A DNA stretch of 49,235 nt from a bacterium (GCA_021796235.1 JAJYOJ010000007.1:1-49235), one strand, 5' to 3'. Counted from the stretch's first letter, positions 17,863 through 26,882 are shown. Notes: generated by a model from the sequence alone, not told the origin. Numbers and translations: made by a program.

Positions 17863-19317
17863 ATGCTATATATATTTCTTGAAAAAAATGCAATAAAAGT
17901 ATTACTGCTAAAAAAGTCTCTTCTGGGGCAGTATGAAATAGATTATTTTGGAAAATTTTATCAAAGCGATCTTTTGAACCAAGGTAGAATTGAAAATGTT
18001 GATTTTACCGCTTCAGCGCTGAAAGAAGCAATTAATAATCTTTCCCAAAATAATACGAAAGAAAAGCAAGTGTGTCTCATTCTACCGCAGGAAACCTTTC
18101 AGTATTTAAGGATAAATGTTCCGAAAGATATAGCAACTTCTGCTTTGGGTTCTTTCATTTTAGATAAGGCCAGATCGTCACTTAACATACCAATTGATGA
18201 GTGTGTATATGATTATCTTGTAACTACTTCGGACCAAGAAAAACTGGTCAATTTTTTTGCGATTGATCACGAAATACTTGAAAAATTTAAAGATAGTTTA
18301 GCCCTTATTGATCTTAAATTAACCTCAGTTGTGCCAGAAGCGCTGGCCTACTTTAAACTCTTTGAAAAAACACTGCGCAAAGACAAAAAAGAAAATATTT
18401 TTTATGTAGACTATGAAAACTCCAGATTGACTGGTTATTTATTTGACAGTTTTGGACTTTTGCAAGAACAAAAATGGTTGGCAAAGACCACGGAAAAAAA
18501 TAATATAGAAGAAGTTTTAAAAGCCAGAGTATCAGAATTTGAGAAAACAGGCAATAAATTGAATCGACTTATCTTGAGCGGTGAAGGCTCGGAAAAAGTT
18601 CGTCAGGACACTTTCACAAAGAGTGTAGGAGCTTGGACTAATCCTTTAAAAAGAATTATTCCGAACTTCTATCAAGACTATCTTAAACTTTTCGTAACTT
18701 CCGCAAATAAATCTTTACCGTTTCTGGCATTTGATAGCTGTTTTGGCGCCTTCATTTTTACGCAAGAGAATTCGCAGTTTTCATTTTTAAAAACAGGTTG
18801 GAAACCTGCTTCGAGAAAAACTTCTTTTGCCTTGCCTCAGATAGGACTTCCTCTTAAAGAAATCTTATTATTTTTAGCCGCTTTTATTTTATCGTTCCTG
18901 GTTTTTATTTTCGGTTCGAAAATGAATTTTAAATTTAATCTGAAATCAATTCTGCCCAAAAAAACAGCATCTCAGATTACATCGGCTATTCCCACCAATG
19001 CTCCAACCCCAACGCCAGAAATCTTAGTAAAAAAAGAGGATCTTAAAATTAAAGTCCTAAATGGATCGGGAACCGTAGGAAAAGCATCTGCTGTAAAAGA
19101 CACTCTGAAAAGTAAAGGCTATCAGGACATTCTAACCGGCAATGCAGATAATTTTGACTATACACAAAGCGTTTTGGAAGTTAAGGACAGCGCAACCGGA
19201 GCAGCAACACTTCTTGAAGGTGATCTTAAGGATAGCGTCGCAAGCTTTAAAGTTACTACATTAACCGCAACCGATGCAGCAGACGTGGTATTGATTGTTG
19301 GACAGGATTTCAAATAA
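17863..19317 (+). CDS. PilM-like protein fused to a LytR_C domain
   Basis: A 484-residue protein in three parts. Residues 1-310 resemble the actin-like PilM/SHS2 fold of pilus assembly proteins (strand-rich N-terminus, PQETFQYLRINVP, VPEALAYFKLF), though the ATPase loops are not clear. One membrane helix is at 333-351, followed by a Pro/Thr linker (TNAPTPTPE). Residues 395-484 match the LytR_C domain (KIKVLNGSGTVGKASAVKD... to ADVVLIVGQDF). The layout suggests a cytoplasmic scaffold joined through the membrane to an envelope-side domain. This is inferred from domains; the exact role is unknown. Confidence 0.65.
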   Translation: MLYIFLEKNAIKVLLLKKSLLGQYEIDYFGKFYQSDLLNQGRIENVDFTASALKEAINNLSQNNTKEKQVCLILPQETFQYLRINVPKDIATSALGSFILDKARSSLNIPIDECVYDYLVTTSDQEKLVNFFAIDHEILEKFKDSLALIDLKLTSVVPEALAYFKLFEKTLRKDKKENIFYVDYENSRLTGYLFDSFGLLQEQKWLAKTTEKNNIEEVLKARVSEFEKTGNKLNRLILSGEGSEKVRQDTFTKSVGAWTNPLKRIIPNFYQDYLKLFVTSANKSLPFLAFDSCFGAFIFTQENSQFSFLKTGWKPASRKTSFALPQIGLPLKEILLFLAAFILSFLVFIFGSKMNFKFNLKSILPKKTASQITSAIPTNAPTPTPEILVKKEDLKIKVLNGSGTVGKASAVKDTLKSKGYQDILTGNADNFDYTQSVLEVKDSATGAATLLEGDLKDSVASFKVTTLTATDAADVVLIVGQDFK

Positions 19318-19362
19318 TCTCTCCTTTGCTATAATCAGAAGCATAAACTTTAATTTATTCGT

Positions 19363-20370
19363 ATGGAAAATAAAGAAGAACTTCAGAAAAAACTGAAAAA
19401 TATTTTAAATAAAGCCAAACTACCCGAGAAAAAAAGTGAGATCGCTAACCTGGAAAAGAAAACCTATGAAGCTAGTTTTTGGGCAGACGCCAAATCTGCA
19501 AGTGAAGTGATGAAAAAAATTACGAGCTTAAAAAAGGAGGTCGAAGATCTTGAGATGGCTGAACTTTTATTAGAGGAAAATCAATTTATTGAAGCTAAAA
19601 AATTAATTAATAAATATGAGATTCTGCTTTTTTTATCAGGTCCTTATGATCGGGGCGACGCTATATTTGCTATCCATGCTGGTCAGGGAGGGACAGAGGC
19701 CATGGATTGGGCCAATATGCTCTTTCGTATGTATACAAGGTATTTTGAGAGAAAAGGTTGGCAGTTTGATGAGGTGGATCGTGTCGCGGGTGAAGAGGCA
19801 GGGGTTAAGAGTGCCACTATAAACGTTACAGGCTTATTCGCTTATGGATATCTAAAAGGCGAAGCCGGAGTTCATAGACTAGTTCGTCAGTCACCTTTTA
19901 ATGCCGATAAATTAAGACAAACATCTTTTGCTCTGGTTGAGGTTTTACCCGTCATTGAAGCCAAAGATATTGATGTAAAGGAAGAGGATATTGAATGGCA
20001 GTTTTTCCGGAGCGGTGGTCATGGAGGGCAAAATGTTAACAAGGTTGCGACTGCGGTTCGACTTATTCATAAACCAACCGGCATAATTGTCGCCTGTCAA
20101 ACAGAACGTTATCAACTGCAAAATCGGGAAAATGCTTTAAAAATTTTACGTGCCAAACTTTGGGAAATAGAACAAAAAAAGACCGAGCAAGAAATTGAAA
20201 CATTCAAAACCGAAAAAATTGCCTCCTGGGGACGTCAGATTAGATCTTATGTTTTGCATCCGTATAAACTTATTAAAGATCTTCGCACCGGCCATGAGGA
20301 TTCGAACGTTGAGAAAATTCTAGACGGTGAGCTTGATGAGTTTATCGAAGCTTACCTTAAAAAAAATTAG
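19363..20370 (+). CDS. prfB: Peptide chain release factor 2
   Basis: A 335-residue class I release factor. The GGQ motif lies in [19 protein letters not shown], and the stop-codon-reading tripeptide SPF is in [17 protein letters not shown], which marks RF2 (UGA and UAA). This confirms that UGA is a stop in this organism. There is no programmed +1 frameshift: the frame is continuous and the usual CUUUGA site is missing. A TATAAT at 19330-19335 lies 27 nt upstream, so this mRNA may have a short leader. Confidence 0.93.
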   Translation: MENKEELQKKLKNILNKAKLPEKKSEIANLEKKTYEASFWADAKSASEVMKKITSLKKEVEDLEMAELLLEENQFIEAKKLINKYEILLFLSGPYDRGDAIFAIHAGQGGTEAMDWANMLFRMYTRYFERKGWQFDEVDRVAGEEAGVKSATINVTGLFAYGYLKGEAGVHRLVRQSPFNADKLRQTSFALVEVLPVIEAKDIDVKEEDIEWQFFRSGGHGGQNVNKVATAVRLIHKPTGIIVACQTERYQLQNRENALKILRAKLWEIEQKKTEQEIETFKTEKIASWGRQIRSYVLHPYKLIKDLRTGHEDSNVEKILDGELDEFIEAYLKKN

Positions 20371-20399
20371 TTGTTTTTTTCTGAATTTGCTGCTATTCT
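20371..20399 (+). promoter_or_regulatory. Promoter of the small protein-ftsE-ftsX operon
   Basis: TTGTTT (20371-20376), 17-nt spacer, TATTCT (20394-20399) with a TGC extended element. The ATG at 20409 is 9 nt downstream. Confidence 0.5.
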
Positions 20400-20408
20400 A
20401 ATTACGTT

Positions 20409-20852
20409 ATGGAAAATGAAAAAGTTATTCATAATTTAGAACCTAAAAGTCTTGGTCAAAGCCTGTCGTTTAAACAATTTTTTAGCGTTTTAATAATTGT
20501 TTTAATTGCAGCTCTAGGTTTAGGATTTGTTGTTAGTAAATTTAAAAACGGCTCTACTTTAACAGGTCAAGCTGGAACAAGCCAGACAAAGGCCACTTCG
20601 GTTGCGGGAGTGCCGGACAAAAGTACATTTAAAGATCAGGCCGAAGGAGTTTTGCAAACTGGAGGAGTAGATGGCGAAGGCAGCTTTCACCTGGACCGTC
20701 CAGGTGGTCAATCACAAAATGTTTACCTGACATCAACGACGGTTGATCTCTCTAAATACGTCGGTAAAAAAGTCAGAGTTTGGGGACAAACCTACCAGGG
20801 AGACAAAGCAGGTTGGCTCATGGACGTTGGATTAGTCGAGATACTACAATAA
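20409..20852 (+). CDS. Membrane-anchored small protein upstream of ftsE
   Basis: A 147-residue protein with a cytoplasmic N-terminus, one membrane helix (about 26-46), a Ser/Thr-rich linker, and a C-terminal domain of about 75 residues. The end of that domain (TTVDLSKYVGKKVRVWGQT) has the beta-strand pattern of an OB-like fold. It is co-transcribed with ftsE (the stop TAA shares one base with the ftsE ATG), so a role near the division complex is possible. I know no characterised homologue. Function is unknown. Confidence 0.6.
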   Translation: MENEKVIHNLEPKSLGQSLSFKQFFSVLIIVLIAALGLGFVVSKFKNGSTLTGQAGTSQTKATSVAGVPDKSTFKDQAEGVLQTGGVDGEGSFHLDRPGGQSQNVYLTSTTVDLSKYVGKKVRVWGQTYQGDKAGWLMDVGLVEILQ

Positions 20853-21529
20853 TGATAGTTTTTGATCACGTAATCAAAAAATACCCTTTGGGTAATATCG
20901 CGCTTGATGACGTCTCATTTAAAATAAACGATAATGAGTTTGTTTTTTTAGTAGGTCCATCCGGAGCAGGAAAGACAACAATTATTAAACTCCTGCTTCG
21001 CGAGATTACTCCAACCAAGGGAACGATTACTTTGGGTGACTTCAATATAGCCGACAAAAAATTTACCAGGATTGAAAACCTACGTAGACAAATAGGAATT
21101 GTTTTTCAGGACTTTAAAATTCTAAACGATAAGAATATTTTTGAAAATGTTTCATTGAGTCTAAGAGTCACCGGTATGCCAAGCGCAACAATTAGAACCG
21201 AAGTAAAGGAGTCGCTCCAATTGGTTGGTCTTTCCGGTAAAGAAAAAGTCTTTCCAGCTCAACTTTCGGCTGGAGAATTGCAACGTGTAGCAATAGCGCG
21301 CGCGATTGTCGGCAACAGAGATATTTTAATCGCAGATGAACCAACCGGTAATCTTGACCCAAAAACCTCCTGGGAAATTATGAAGATTTTCAAAAAAATT
21401 GAAGGGAAAAAAACTATTATAATAGCAACTCATAACAGCGATATCGTCAATAGTCTCAAAAAACGCGTTATCGTTTTAAAAGATGGAAAAATTATAAAAG
21501 ATCTTAAAAAAGGAGGTTATGATTTATGA
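20852..21529 (+). CDS. ftsE: Cell division ATP-binding protein FtsE
   Basis: A 225-residue ABC ATPase. Walker A is GPSGAGKTT, the Q-loop is VFQDFKIL, the signature is QLSAGELQR (LSAGE in place of LSGGQ, common in FtsE), and Walker B is ILIADEPTGNLDP. FtsE pairs with FtsX at the septum to control peptidoglycan hydrolases. The start at 20852 is chosen over a longer frame because MIVFDHVIKKYPLGNIAL is the normal FtsE N-terminus and follows the previous stop directly. It overlaps ftsX by 4 nt. Confidence 0.95.
   Translation: MIVFDHVIKKYPLGNIALDDVSFKINDNEFVFLVGPSGAGKTTIIKLLLREITPTKGTITLGDFNIADKKFTRIENLRRQIGIVFQDFKILNDKNIFENVSLSLRVTGMPSATIRTEVKESLQLVGLSGKEKVFPAQLSAGELQRVAIARAIVGNRDILIADEPTGNLDPKTSWEIMKIFKKIEGKKTIIIATHNSDIVNSLKKRVIVLKDGKIIKDLKKGGYDL
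21511..21517 (+). promoter_or_regulatory. Strong Shine-Dalgarno site of ftsX
   Basis: AGGAGGT lies 8 nt before the ftsX ATG, inside the end of ftsE. It shows that internal operon genes use Shine-Dalgarno initiation, in contrast to the leaderless first genes of this window. Confidence 0.75.
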
Positions 21530-22419
21530 TAGAAGCATTAACTTCCATAAGAAGGACTCCCTATCAGTCGCTTTCGGGATTTTTAGTGCTTTTCCTTACC
21601 CTTTTTTTGTCAACCGGAATTTTTATAATCTTGACATTTCTTTATGGGCTTTTAGGTTATGTTGAAACCCGACCCCAGGTAACAGTATATTTCAAGACCG
21701 ACACCTCTGAAAGCGATATCTTTAAGGTGCGAGAACAACTTATTTCTTCAGGAAAGGTTTTATCGATAAAGTATGTCAATAAACAAGAGGCGTTTAAAGT
21801 TTACCAGCAGTTTACAAAGGATAACCCGCTGCTTCAGCAAATGGTTTCTGCCGATATTTTGCCGGCCTCTTTGGAAATTTACGCCAAACAGCCTGAGTTC
21901 TTACCACAGATTGCCGAGTTTTTAGGAAAGCAGCCAGGAGTGGATGAGGTACAGTTCCAAAAAGATATTGTAAGTAGACTTCTTACTTTAACAAGCATAT
22001 TGCGTAAAACAAGTTTAGTATTATTTGGATTTTTAATTTTGATGTCGATTTTAGTTCTTATTACAATAACACTTTTTAAGATTGCTCTAAAAAAAGATGA
22101 GATTGAACTTCTCAGACTCTTAGGTGCGTCAAATTTTTATATCCAGAAACCGTTTTTACTGGAAGGATTTTTATTTGGTCTTTTTTCATCGCTAACGTCT
22201 TTTCTTATCCTTATAGGTGGACTTTTTTATTTTTATCCCTTTTTAACCTCATATCTTCGAGGTATTCCAGCTTTATCGCTTAACTTGCCTCATTACTCTT
22301 TGCAGGTGTGGCCCCTGAATATAATTTTCCTTTCAGTAACCCTAGTTTTTTCGCTTTTTTTTGGCGTAGGCATCGCCTTCATTTCAGTCCTCATCTCTAC
22401 AGGTAGGTATTTTAAGTAA
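21526..22419 (+). CDS. ftsX: Cell division protein FtsX
   Basis: A 297-residue membrane protein with the FtsX layout. There is an N-terminal helix (about 21-44), an extracellular domain (about 50-160, ETRPQVTVYFKTDTSE...), then three helices in the FtsX/MacB permease part, with IELLRLLGASNFYIQKPFLLEG as the conserved coupling region. Together with FtsE it transmits ATP hydrolysis to a hydrolase outside the membrane. The gene 16 nt downstream encodes an EnvC-like coiled-coil M23 protein, the expected partner. Confidence 0.93.
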   Translation: MIEALTSIRRTPYQSLSGFLVLFLTLFLSTGIFIILTFLYGLLGYVETRPQVTVYFKTDTSESDIFKVREQLISSGKVLSIKYVNKQEAFKVYQQFTKDNPLLQQMVSADILPASLEIYAKQPEFLPQIAEFLGKQPGVDEVQFQKDIVSRLLTLTSILRKTSLVLFGFLILMSILVLITITLFKIALKKDEIELLRLLGASNFYIQKPFLLEGFLFGLFSSLTSFLILIGGLFYFYPFLTSYLRGIPALSLNLPHYSLQVWPLNIIFLSVTLVFSLFFGVGIAFISVLISTGRYFK

Positions 22420-22423
22420 AAGC

Positions 22424-22429
22424 TATAAT
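22424..22429 (+). promoter_or_regulatory. -10 box of the EnvC-like gene
   Basis: TATAAT followed by 6 nt and the ATG at 22436. This gene therefore has its own leaderless promoter besides possible read-through from ftsX. Confidence 0.55.
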
Positions 22430-22435
22430 ATACTT

Positions 22436-23644
22436 ATGGGGAAAATAAAATATATTGCTTATTTTTTTGTGATTTTTTTCTTGGCAGTTTCTGTCTTATT
22501 TCCTCTTTCCCAAAAAACGTTTTCGGTTGATTGCAACACCGACGTTTCCATAAACAGTCTTTCCCAGGCAGACTTACAGACTTTAATAAGCTTGTGTGGC
22601 CAAAAAGTTGCCGACCTACGAAGTCAAGTCAACACTCTTTCTTCGCAAATTCAACTCATGGATACTCAAATCTATTTGACTGAAATTAAAATTCAAAACA
22701 CCCAAAGCCAAATTGAAACAACCCAAAAAGAAATAGATCTCATCGATTCAAGAATTGGCGGCCTAGACTCATCATTAAATATTTTAACCAGAACCTTGAT
22801 TTCAAGGATTATTGAAGACTACAAAAATCACAGCGTTTTAAATGTTTCATTTTTTGAAGTTTTATTTGATAGTGAGAATGCTAATGATTTTTTTACTCGA
22901 CTAAAATATTTACAGACTGCTCAAGAAAATAATCAAAAACTTCTCGTTCAGGTGCAGGAAGCCAAACTAAACTACGAAGACCAGAAAAAACTGAGGGAAG
23001 AGAAAAAGAAAGAACTTGCCGATTTGGTAACAACCTTAAATAATCAACAGGTGGATCTGAAAAACCAACAAGGCGCAAAAAAAAACTTATTAGTAGAGAC
23101 TCAGAATAGTGAAGTAATTTATCAAAACTTGCTTGCGCAGGCTAAAGCGGAATACGCTGCAATTCAAGGAATTATTGCTGGCGCTGGAACCGAGACACGA
23201 TTACGTGACGTTTCCAAAGGTGAAACAATTGGTTCTATTATCTCTGGACCTTCATGTAATTCTAACGGGGCACATTTACATTTTACGGTCGAAATAGGCG
23301 GCTCTACCGTTAATCCTTTTAATTATCTCAAACCTGTGGATCATACCGATGATTCTGGAGGAGACGCCTGGACTCCTTCTGGAAGTTGGGACTGGCCAGT
23401 TAATCCTCCAATCCAATTTAATCAAGGCTATGGAATTACGTGGTTCGTAAACACATACCATTGGTATCCTTTTCACAATGGAATTGACATAGATGGCACA
23501 TCGTATGAAGTTCATTCTGTTGCAGATGGAACATTATATAGGGGAAGTTACTCAGGTAATGGTGGCTGTGCTCTCCCTTATGCAAAAGTTGTTCATAAAG
23601 ATAGTAACATTTCTACTCTTTATCTTCATGTGTACGTTCAATGA
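22436..23644 (+). CDS. EnvC-like coiled-coil protein with circularly permuted M23 peptidase domain
   Basis: A 402-residue exported protein. The N-terminal signal/anchor is at about 6-24 and a long coiled coil at about 55-245, as in EnvC and PcsB. The C-terminal part has all M23 (LytM) zinc and catalytic motifs but in swapped order. The GAHLHFTVEIGGSTVNPFNYL block (HxH at 280/282) comes first. It is followed by the domain start WDWPVNPPIQFNQGYG, then HNGID (His347, Asp351), VADGTLYRG, and finally STLYLHVYV with His398 near the terminus. Normal order ends with HxH. The protein likely cuts peptidoglycan cross-links under FtsEX control, or activates an amidase. Confidence 0.8.
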   Translation: MGKIKYIAYFFVIFFLAVSVLFPLSQKTFSVDCNTDVSINSLSQADLQTLISLCGQKVADLRSQVNTLSSQIQLMDTQIYLTEIKIQNTQSQIETTQKEIDLIDSRIGGLDSSLNILTRTLISRIIEDYKNHSVLNVSFFEVLFDSENANDFFTRLKYLQTAQENNQKLLVQVQEAKLNYEDQKKLREEKKKELADLVTTLNNQQVDLKNQQGAKKNLLVETQNSEVIYQNLLAQAKAEYAAIQGIIAGAGTETRLRDVSKGETIGSIISGPSCNSNGAHLHFTVEIGGSTVNPFNYLKPVDHTDDSGGDAWTPSGSWDWPVNPPIQFNQGYGITWFVNTYHWYPFHNGIDIDGTSYEVHSVADGTLYRGSYSGNGGCALPYAKVVHKDSNISTLYLHVYVQ

Positions 23645-23704
23645 TTCGTTTTTGTAGCATATAGTCCATTGACTTCTAATGTAACTTAGTACTAACTTCA
23701 ACTT
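23645..23704 (+). promoter_or_regulatory. Putative promoter of the lamin-tail protein gene
   Basis: TTGACT (23669-23674), 18-nt spacer, weak -10 TAACTT (23693-23698), then 6 nt to ATG 23705. The -35 is good and the start spacing matches the leaderless pattern; the -10 is poor. Confidence 0.4.
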
Positions 23705-24949
23705 ATGTCTAAAGGCATCTTGGTTGTTTTGCTGTTTCTTATTTGTTTTATCTATAAATCGAAACGAGCTTACGCAGTAATAACGACAATCAATAGTTAT
23801 CCCCAAAGCATTTCTAATGAGCCTTTTACTGTCGATGTCACAATAACCGGTGCTGTAACTGGCACGAATTATCTTCGTATAGATCTTTACAAAACAGACA
23901 CAACAAACTATTTTGGTGAAACGTTTAACAGCAAAGATTGGTATGGAGAAAATGATTACCTCCAATATCTTCCTATAACGATACAGTCAGGAATACCCTG
24001 GTCTGGTCAGATCCAGGCCCGAGTCGGTAATCCTTCCGAAACGCAATATGAAACAACCAGCCAGTATAAATTAAAAATTCGAAGATACACATCATCTGGT
24101 AGTTATAACGCAATCGAAACCAATACAAGTGCTGTTGATGTAAATATAAACATAATTCCAACCCCAACTCTCTTTCCTACAGAAACTCCAGCGATAACCG
24201 AGCTGCCAACGCCTACCCAAGAAACAGCGCTGCAATCCTATAATAATGTTTACATTTCCGAGGCAATGGTCTTTCCCTCCAAAGATGAAAATGAATGGGT
24301 TGAGATTTATAACGATAATGATTTTGTAGTTTATCTTAACGGCTGGTTTATTGATGACATCGAAGAAGGTGGATCTGTACCAAAGTCTATAGATTTCAGT
24401 ATCGAACCGAAATCTTTTGCTATTTTTGAACAAAGTAATGCGATGTTTAATAATAGTGGTGACAGTATTAGGCTTTTGGACTTCAATAAAACTTTTATTG
24501 ACGGTTTTGAATACGGGTCTGCAGTTCAGGGAAAAACTTTTGGCAGAAGAGGATTCGATTCGGATGAATTCTGTCTACAGGAGCCAAGTCGGAATGCCGC
24601 AAATAATCCATGTATAAATCCGACTGAAACGCCAGTCCCAACAACTAAACAATCACCTACCTTCAAACCAACGCCGATACCATCTCCTACTCAGTTATTA
24701 ATGACCCCCAGCACATCGGGTCCCAGAAAGAAAACCTTAAATACTGCATTTATTAAAACTCCAATGAATCGATTCATTGGAGTAACTACAAAAAAAACAT
24801 CTGAGAGCACTGACTCAGGAAATGTCCTGGGCATAGAAACAGATGATGCTTCTCATAATAAAGCTCTTATTAAATCGCTTTCTATTATTTCCTTTTCCTA
24901 CTCACTTTTGACAATTATTGGAATCTTGCTTAAAATGAAAGTAGGATAA
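23705..24949 (+). CDS. Exported lamin-tail-domain surface protein
   Basis: A 414-residue protein with an N-terminal signal peptide (about 1-24, ending near AYA). Next comes a beta-rich domain (25-150) of unknown type and a Pro/Thr-rich linker. A lamin tail domain lies at about 182-290 (VYISEAMVFPSKDENEWVEIYND, GWFIDDIEEGG, GDSIRLLD). A second Pro/Thr linker and a C-terminal membrane helix (about 390-410) follow. The design is that of a cell-wall-spanning, membrane-anchored surface protein. LTD domains in bacteria are thought to mediate binding; the ligand is unknown. Confidence 0.7.
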   Translation: MSKGILVVLLFLICFIYKSKRAYAVITTINSYPQSISNEPFTVDVTITGAVTGTNYLRIDLYKTDTTNYFGETFNSKDWYGENDYLQYLPITIQSGIPWSGQIQARVGNPSETQYETTSQYKLKIRRYTSSGSYNAIETNTSAVDVNINIIPTPTLFPTETPAITELPTPTQETALQSYNNVYISEAMVFPSKDENEWVEIYNDNDFVVYLNGWFIDDIEEGGSVPKSIDFSIEPKSFAIFEQSNAMFNNSGDSIRLLDFNKTFIDGFEYGSAVQGKTFGRRGFDSDEFCLQEPSRNAANNPCINPTETPVPTTKQSPTFKPTPIPSPTQLLMTPSTSGPRKKTLNTAFIKTPMNRFIGVTTKKTSESTDSGNVLGIETDDASHNKALIKSLSIISFSYSLLTIIGILLKMKVG

Positions 24950-24954
24950 TACCT

Positions 24955-25851
24955 ATGAGTAAACTGTTAAATTTCTTACATCATTTTTTTGTTCCGAGAG
25001 AAGAGAACAACTTCCAGGCTCGATCGCTTCATACGGATTTTTTAAGCTTTTATCTTGTGCTGGCGATACTTATTGCCTTTTCTTTTCATTATTTGGATAG
25101 CCATTTCTCAAACGTTTTAGGTTTTGCTACCGATATAACCATTAATAAACTCTATGCACTAACTAATCAGGAGCGTGAACAAAATGGATTGTCAGATCTC
25201 ACTTATAATGAAGAATTGGCAACGGCCGCAGCTAAAAAAGCGCAGGATATGTTCGCTAAAAATTACTGGTCGCATTATGGTCCGGAGGGTGAAACTCCTT
25301 GGGATTTTATACTAGCTTCAGGCTACAGGTATCAATACGCCGGTGAAAATCTTGCTAAAAATTTCCTATTTTCCCAAGGAGTTATGGATGCCTGGATGAA
25401 CTCTACTTCTCATAAAGAGAATATTCTGCAAAAAAACTATACTGATGTTGGCTTTGCGGTTGTCAATGGGGTTTTGAATGGTGAAGAAACAACCTTGGTT
25501 GTTCAAATGTTTGGGAGACCTCAAACTATTGCCGCAGCCCAACTTCCGAAAAACAATACTCCGCAACCTGCAACTTCCGTAGTTCAACCAACTGTTGCAG
25601 TTGCGGCTGCTCAACAACCGGCTACGGTTCTAGCTAAAGAAAGTTCAGGAACAGGTTTAACCGCAGCTTCAGTTTCTTTAAACATGAATCTTATCTTCCT
25701 TATGTTCTTACTGGTTGCAATATTTATGGATATCTATTTTGCCGCAAAATTCAAGGTTATAAGAATCACGGGAAAACATTTGGCACATTTCATATTCATA
25801 TTTTTTATCCTAGCCGGCATATTAGTTTTCACGAAAGGTACTATTCTTTAA
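24955..25851 (+). CDS. CAP/SCP-domain extracellular protein
   Basis: A 298-residue protein. A membrane helix at about 33-52 is followed by a CAP (SCP/PR-1-like) domain at about 65-185: LTNQEREQNGLSDLTYNEELATAAAKKAQDM, then the signature segments YWSHYGPEGETPWDF, AGENLAKNF, WMNSTSHKENILQKNYTDVGF. A Pro/Gln/Ala/Val linker and two more C-terminal helices (about 240-258, 270-295) follow. It is exported and anchored at the cell surface. Bacterial CAP domains bind lipids or act in wall metabolism in some cases; the role here is unknown. Confidence 0.8.
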   Translation: MSKLLNFLHHFFVPREENNFQARSLHTDFLSFYLVLAILIAFSFHYLDSHFSNVLGFATDITINKLYALTNQEREQNGLSDLTYNEELATAAAKKAQDMFAKNYWSHYGPEGETPWDFILASGYRYQYAGENLAKNFLFSQGVMDAWMNSTSHKENILQKNYTDVGFAVVNGVLNGEETTLVVQMFGRPQTIAAAQLPKNNTPQPATSVVQPTVAVAAAQQPATVLAKESSGTGLTAASVSLNMNLIFLMFLLVAIFMDIYFAAKFKVIRITGKHLAHFIFIFFILAGILVFTKGTIL

Positions 25852-25854
25852 ACT

Positions 25855-26139
25855 ATGACTCATCACCTGGTTAGATATCTTAAACAAGATTTTACAGCAC
25901 ATCTTTTTGATTATTTACTTCTGATTACCGCCGGAGTTTTTTTTCTTATAAGTGTAAATATTTTTAAGGGAGAACGACTTCTGGAATTTATTTTACTTTT
26001 GGCATTTACTACATTTTATATAATCTGGGGGATATATCATCACATTGTAGAAGACGATCTCCATCTTAAGGTTGTGATAGAATATATTCTTATCGGTTTT
26101 ACAATTATGTTCCTATTAAAAGCTCTAATCTTACCATGA
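25855..26139 (+). CDS. Small membrane protein, three predicted helices
   Basis: A 94-residue hydrophobic protein with helices at about 18-36, 43-60 and 72-92, and a polar loop HHIVEDDLHLK between the last two. It starts 3 nt after the CAP gene stop, and its 3' end overlaps the nucleotidyltransferase start by 4 nt, so it belongs to this operon. I do not recognise a characterised family. Confidence 0.6.
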   Translation: MTHHLVRYLKQDFTAHLFDYLLLITAGVFFLISVNIFKGERLLEFILLLAFTTFYIIWGIYHHIVEDDLHLKVVIEYILIGFTIMFLLKALILP

Positions 26140-26882
26140 AAGGTGTAATTCTTGCCGGCGGATTGGCAACCAGACTATATCCTTTAACATTTGCCACTAA
26201 TAAGCATCTTCTTCCTGTCTATGATAAGCCGATGGTATATTATCCAATCCAAACTCTGGTAAATGCAGGAGTTAAAGACGTATTGATTGTTGTGTCAGGT
26301 CCTTATTCTGGTCATTTCATTCAGGTTTTAAAAAACGGAAAAGAATTTGGTTTAAAGCATCTAGAATTTGCTTATCAAGAAAACCCTAAAGGCGGTATTG
26401 CCGATGCGCTTAGTTTAGCCGAAGATTTTTCTGAGGGTGAATCTCTTACCGTAATTTTAGGTGACAATACTACTGATGCTGATATTTCCAAACCAGTTAA
26501 TAATTTTAAAAAAGGAGCACTTATTTTTCTTAAAAAAGTTCCTGATCCCAAACGGTTTGGCGTGCCGAAGTTTGATTCAACTAATCCTAAAAAAATCGTT
26601 GAAATTATCGAGAAACCAAAAGATCCTCCTTCAAATTATGCAGTTACCGGACTTTATATTTATGACAATAAGGTGTTTGATTTTATCAAACAATGTGATC
26701 CCAACTATATTGGTAGGGGCGAGTTGGAAATAACGCAAGTAAATAATTTTTATATAAAAGAAAATCAGTTGGGATGGTTTGAATTAAATGGTTATTGGTT
26801 AGATGCCGGAACTTTTGACACTCTTCTTCAAGCTAATATTTTCTGGGCAAAAAAAAGAGGTTCCACTGTTCTTGACATATAA
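26136..26882 (+). CDS. Sugar-phosphate nucleotidyltransferase (RmlA-like)
   Basis: A 248-residue nucleotidyltransferase. The signature GVILAGGLATRLYPLT (nucleotide-binding loop), KHLLPVYDKPMVYYPIQTL, the LGDNTT metal site and ELEITQVNNFYI/YWLDAGTFD are those of glucose-1-phosphate thymidylyltransferases. It makes an NDP-sugar (probably dTDP-glucose) for surface glycans. It is about 40 residues shorter than E. coli RmlA at the C-terminus, which is common for short RmlA forms. The exact nucleotide cannot be set from sequence alone. Confidence 0.85.
   Translation: MKGVILAGGLATRLYPLTFATNKHLLPVYDKPMVYYPIQTLVNAGVKDVLIVVSGPYSGHFIQVLKNGKEFGLKHLEFAYQENPKGGIADALSLAEDFSEGESLTVILGDNTTDADISKPVNNFKKGALIFLKKVPDPKRFGVPKFDSTNPKKIVEIIEKPKDPPSNYAVTGLYIYDNKVFDFIKQCDPNYIGRGELEITQVNNFYIKENQLGWFELNGYWLDAGTFDTLLQANIFWAKKRGSTVLDI

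Noticed and set aside
19320-19362. Programmed +1 frameshift in prfB
   Set aside because: The frame is open from the ATG and no CTTTGA slip site is present.
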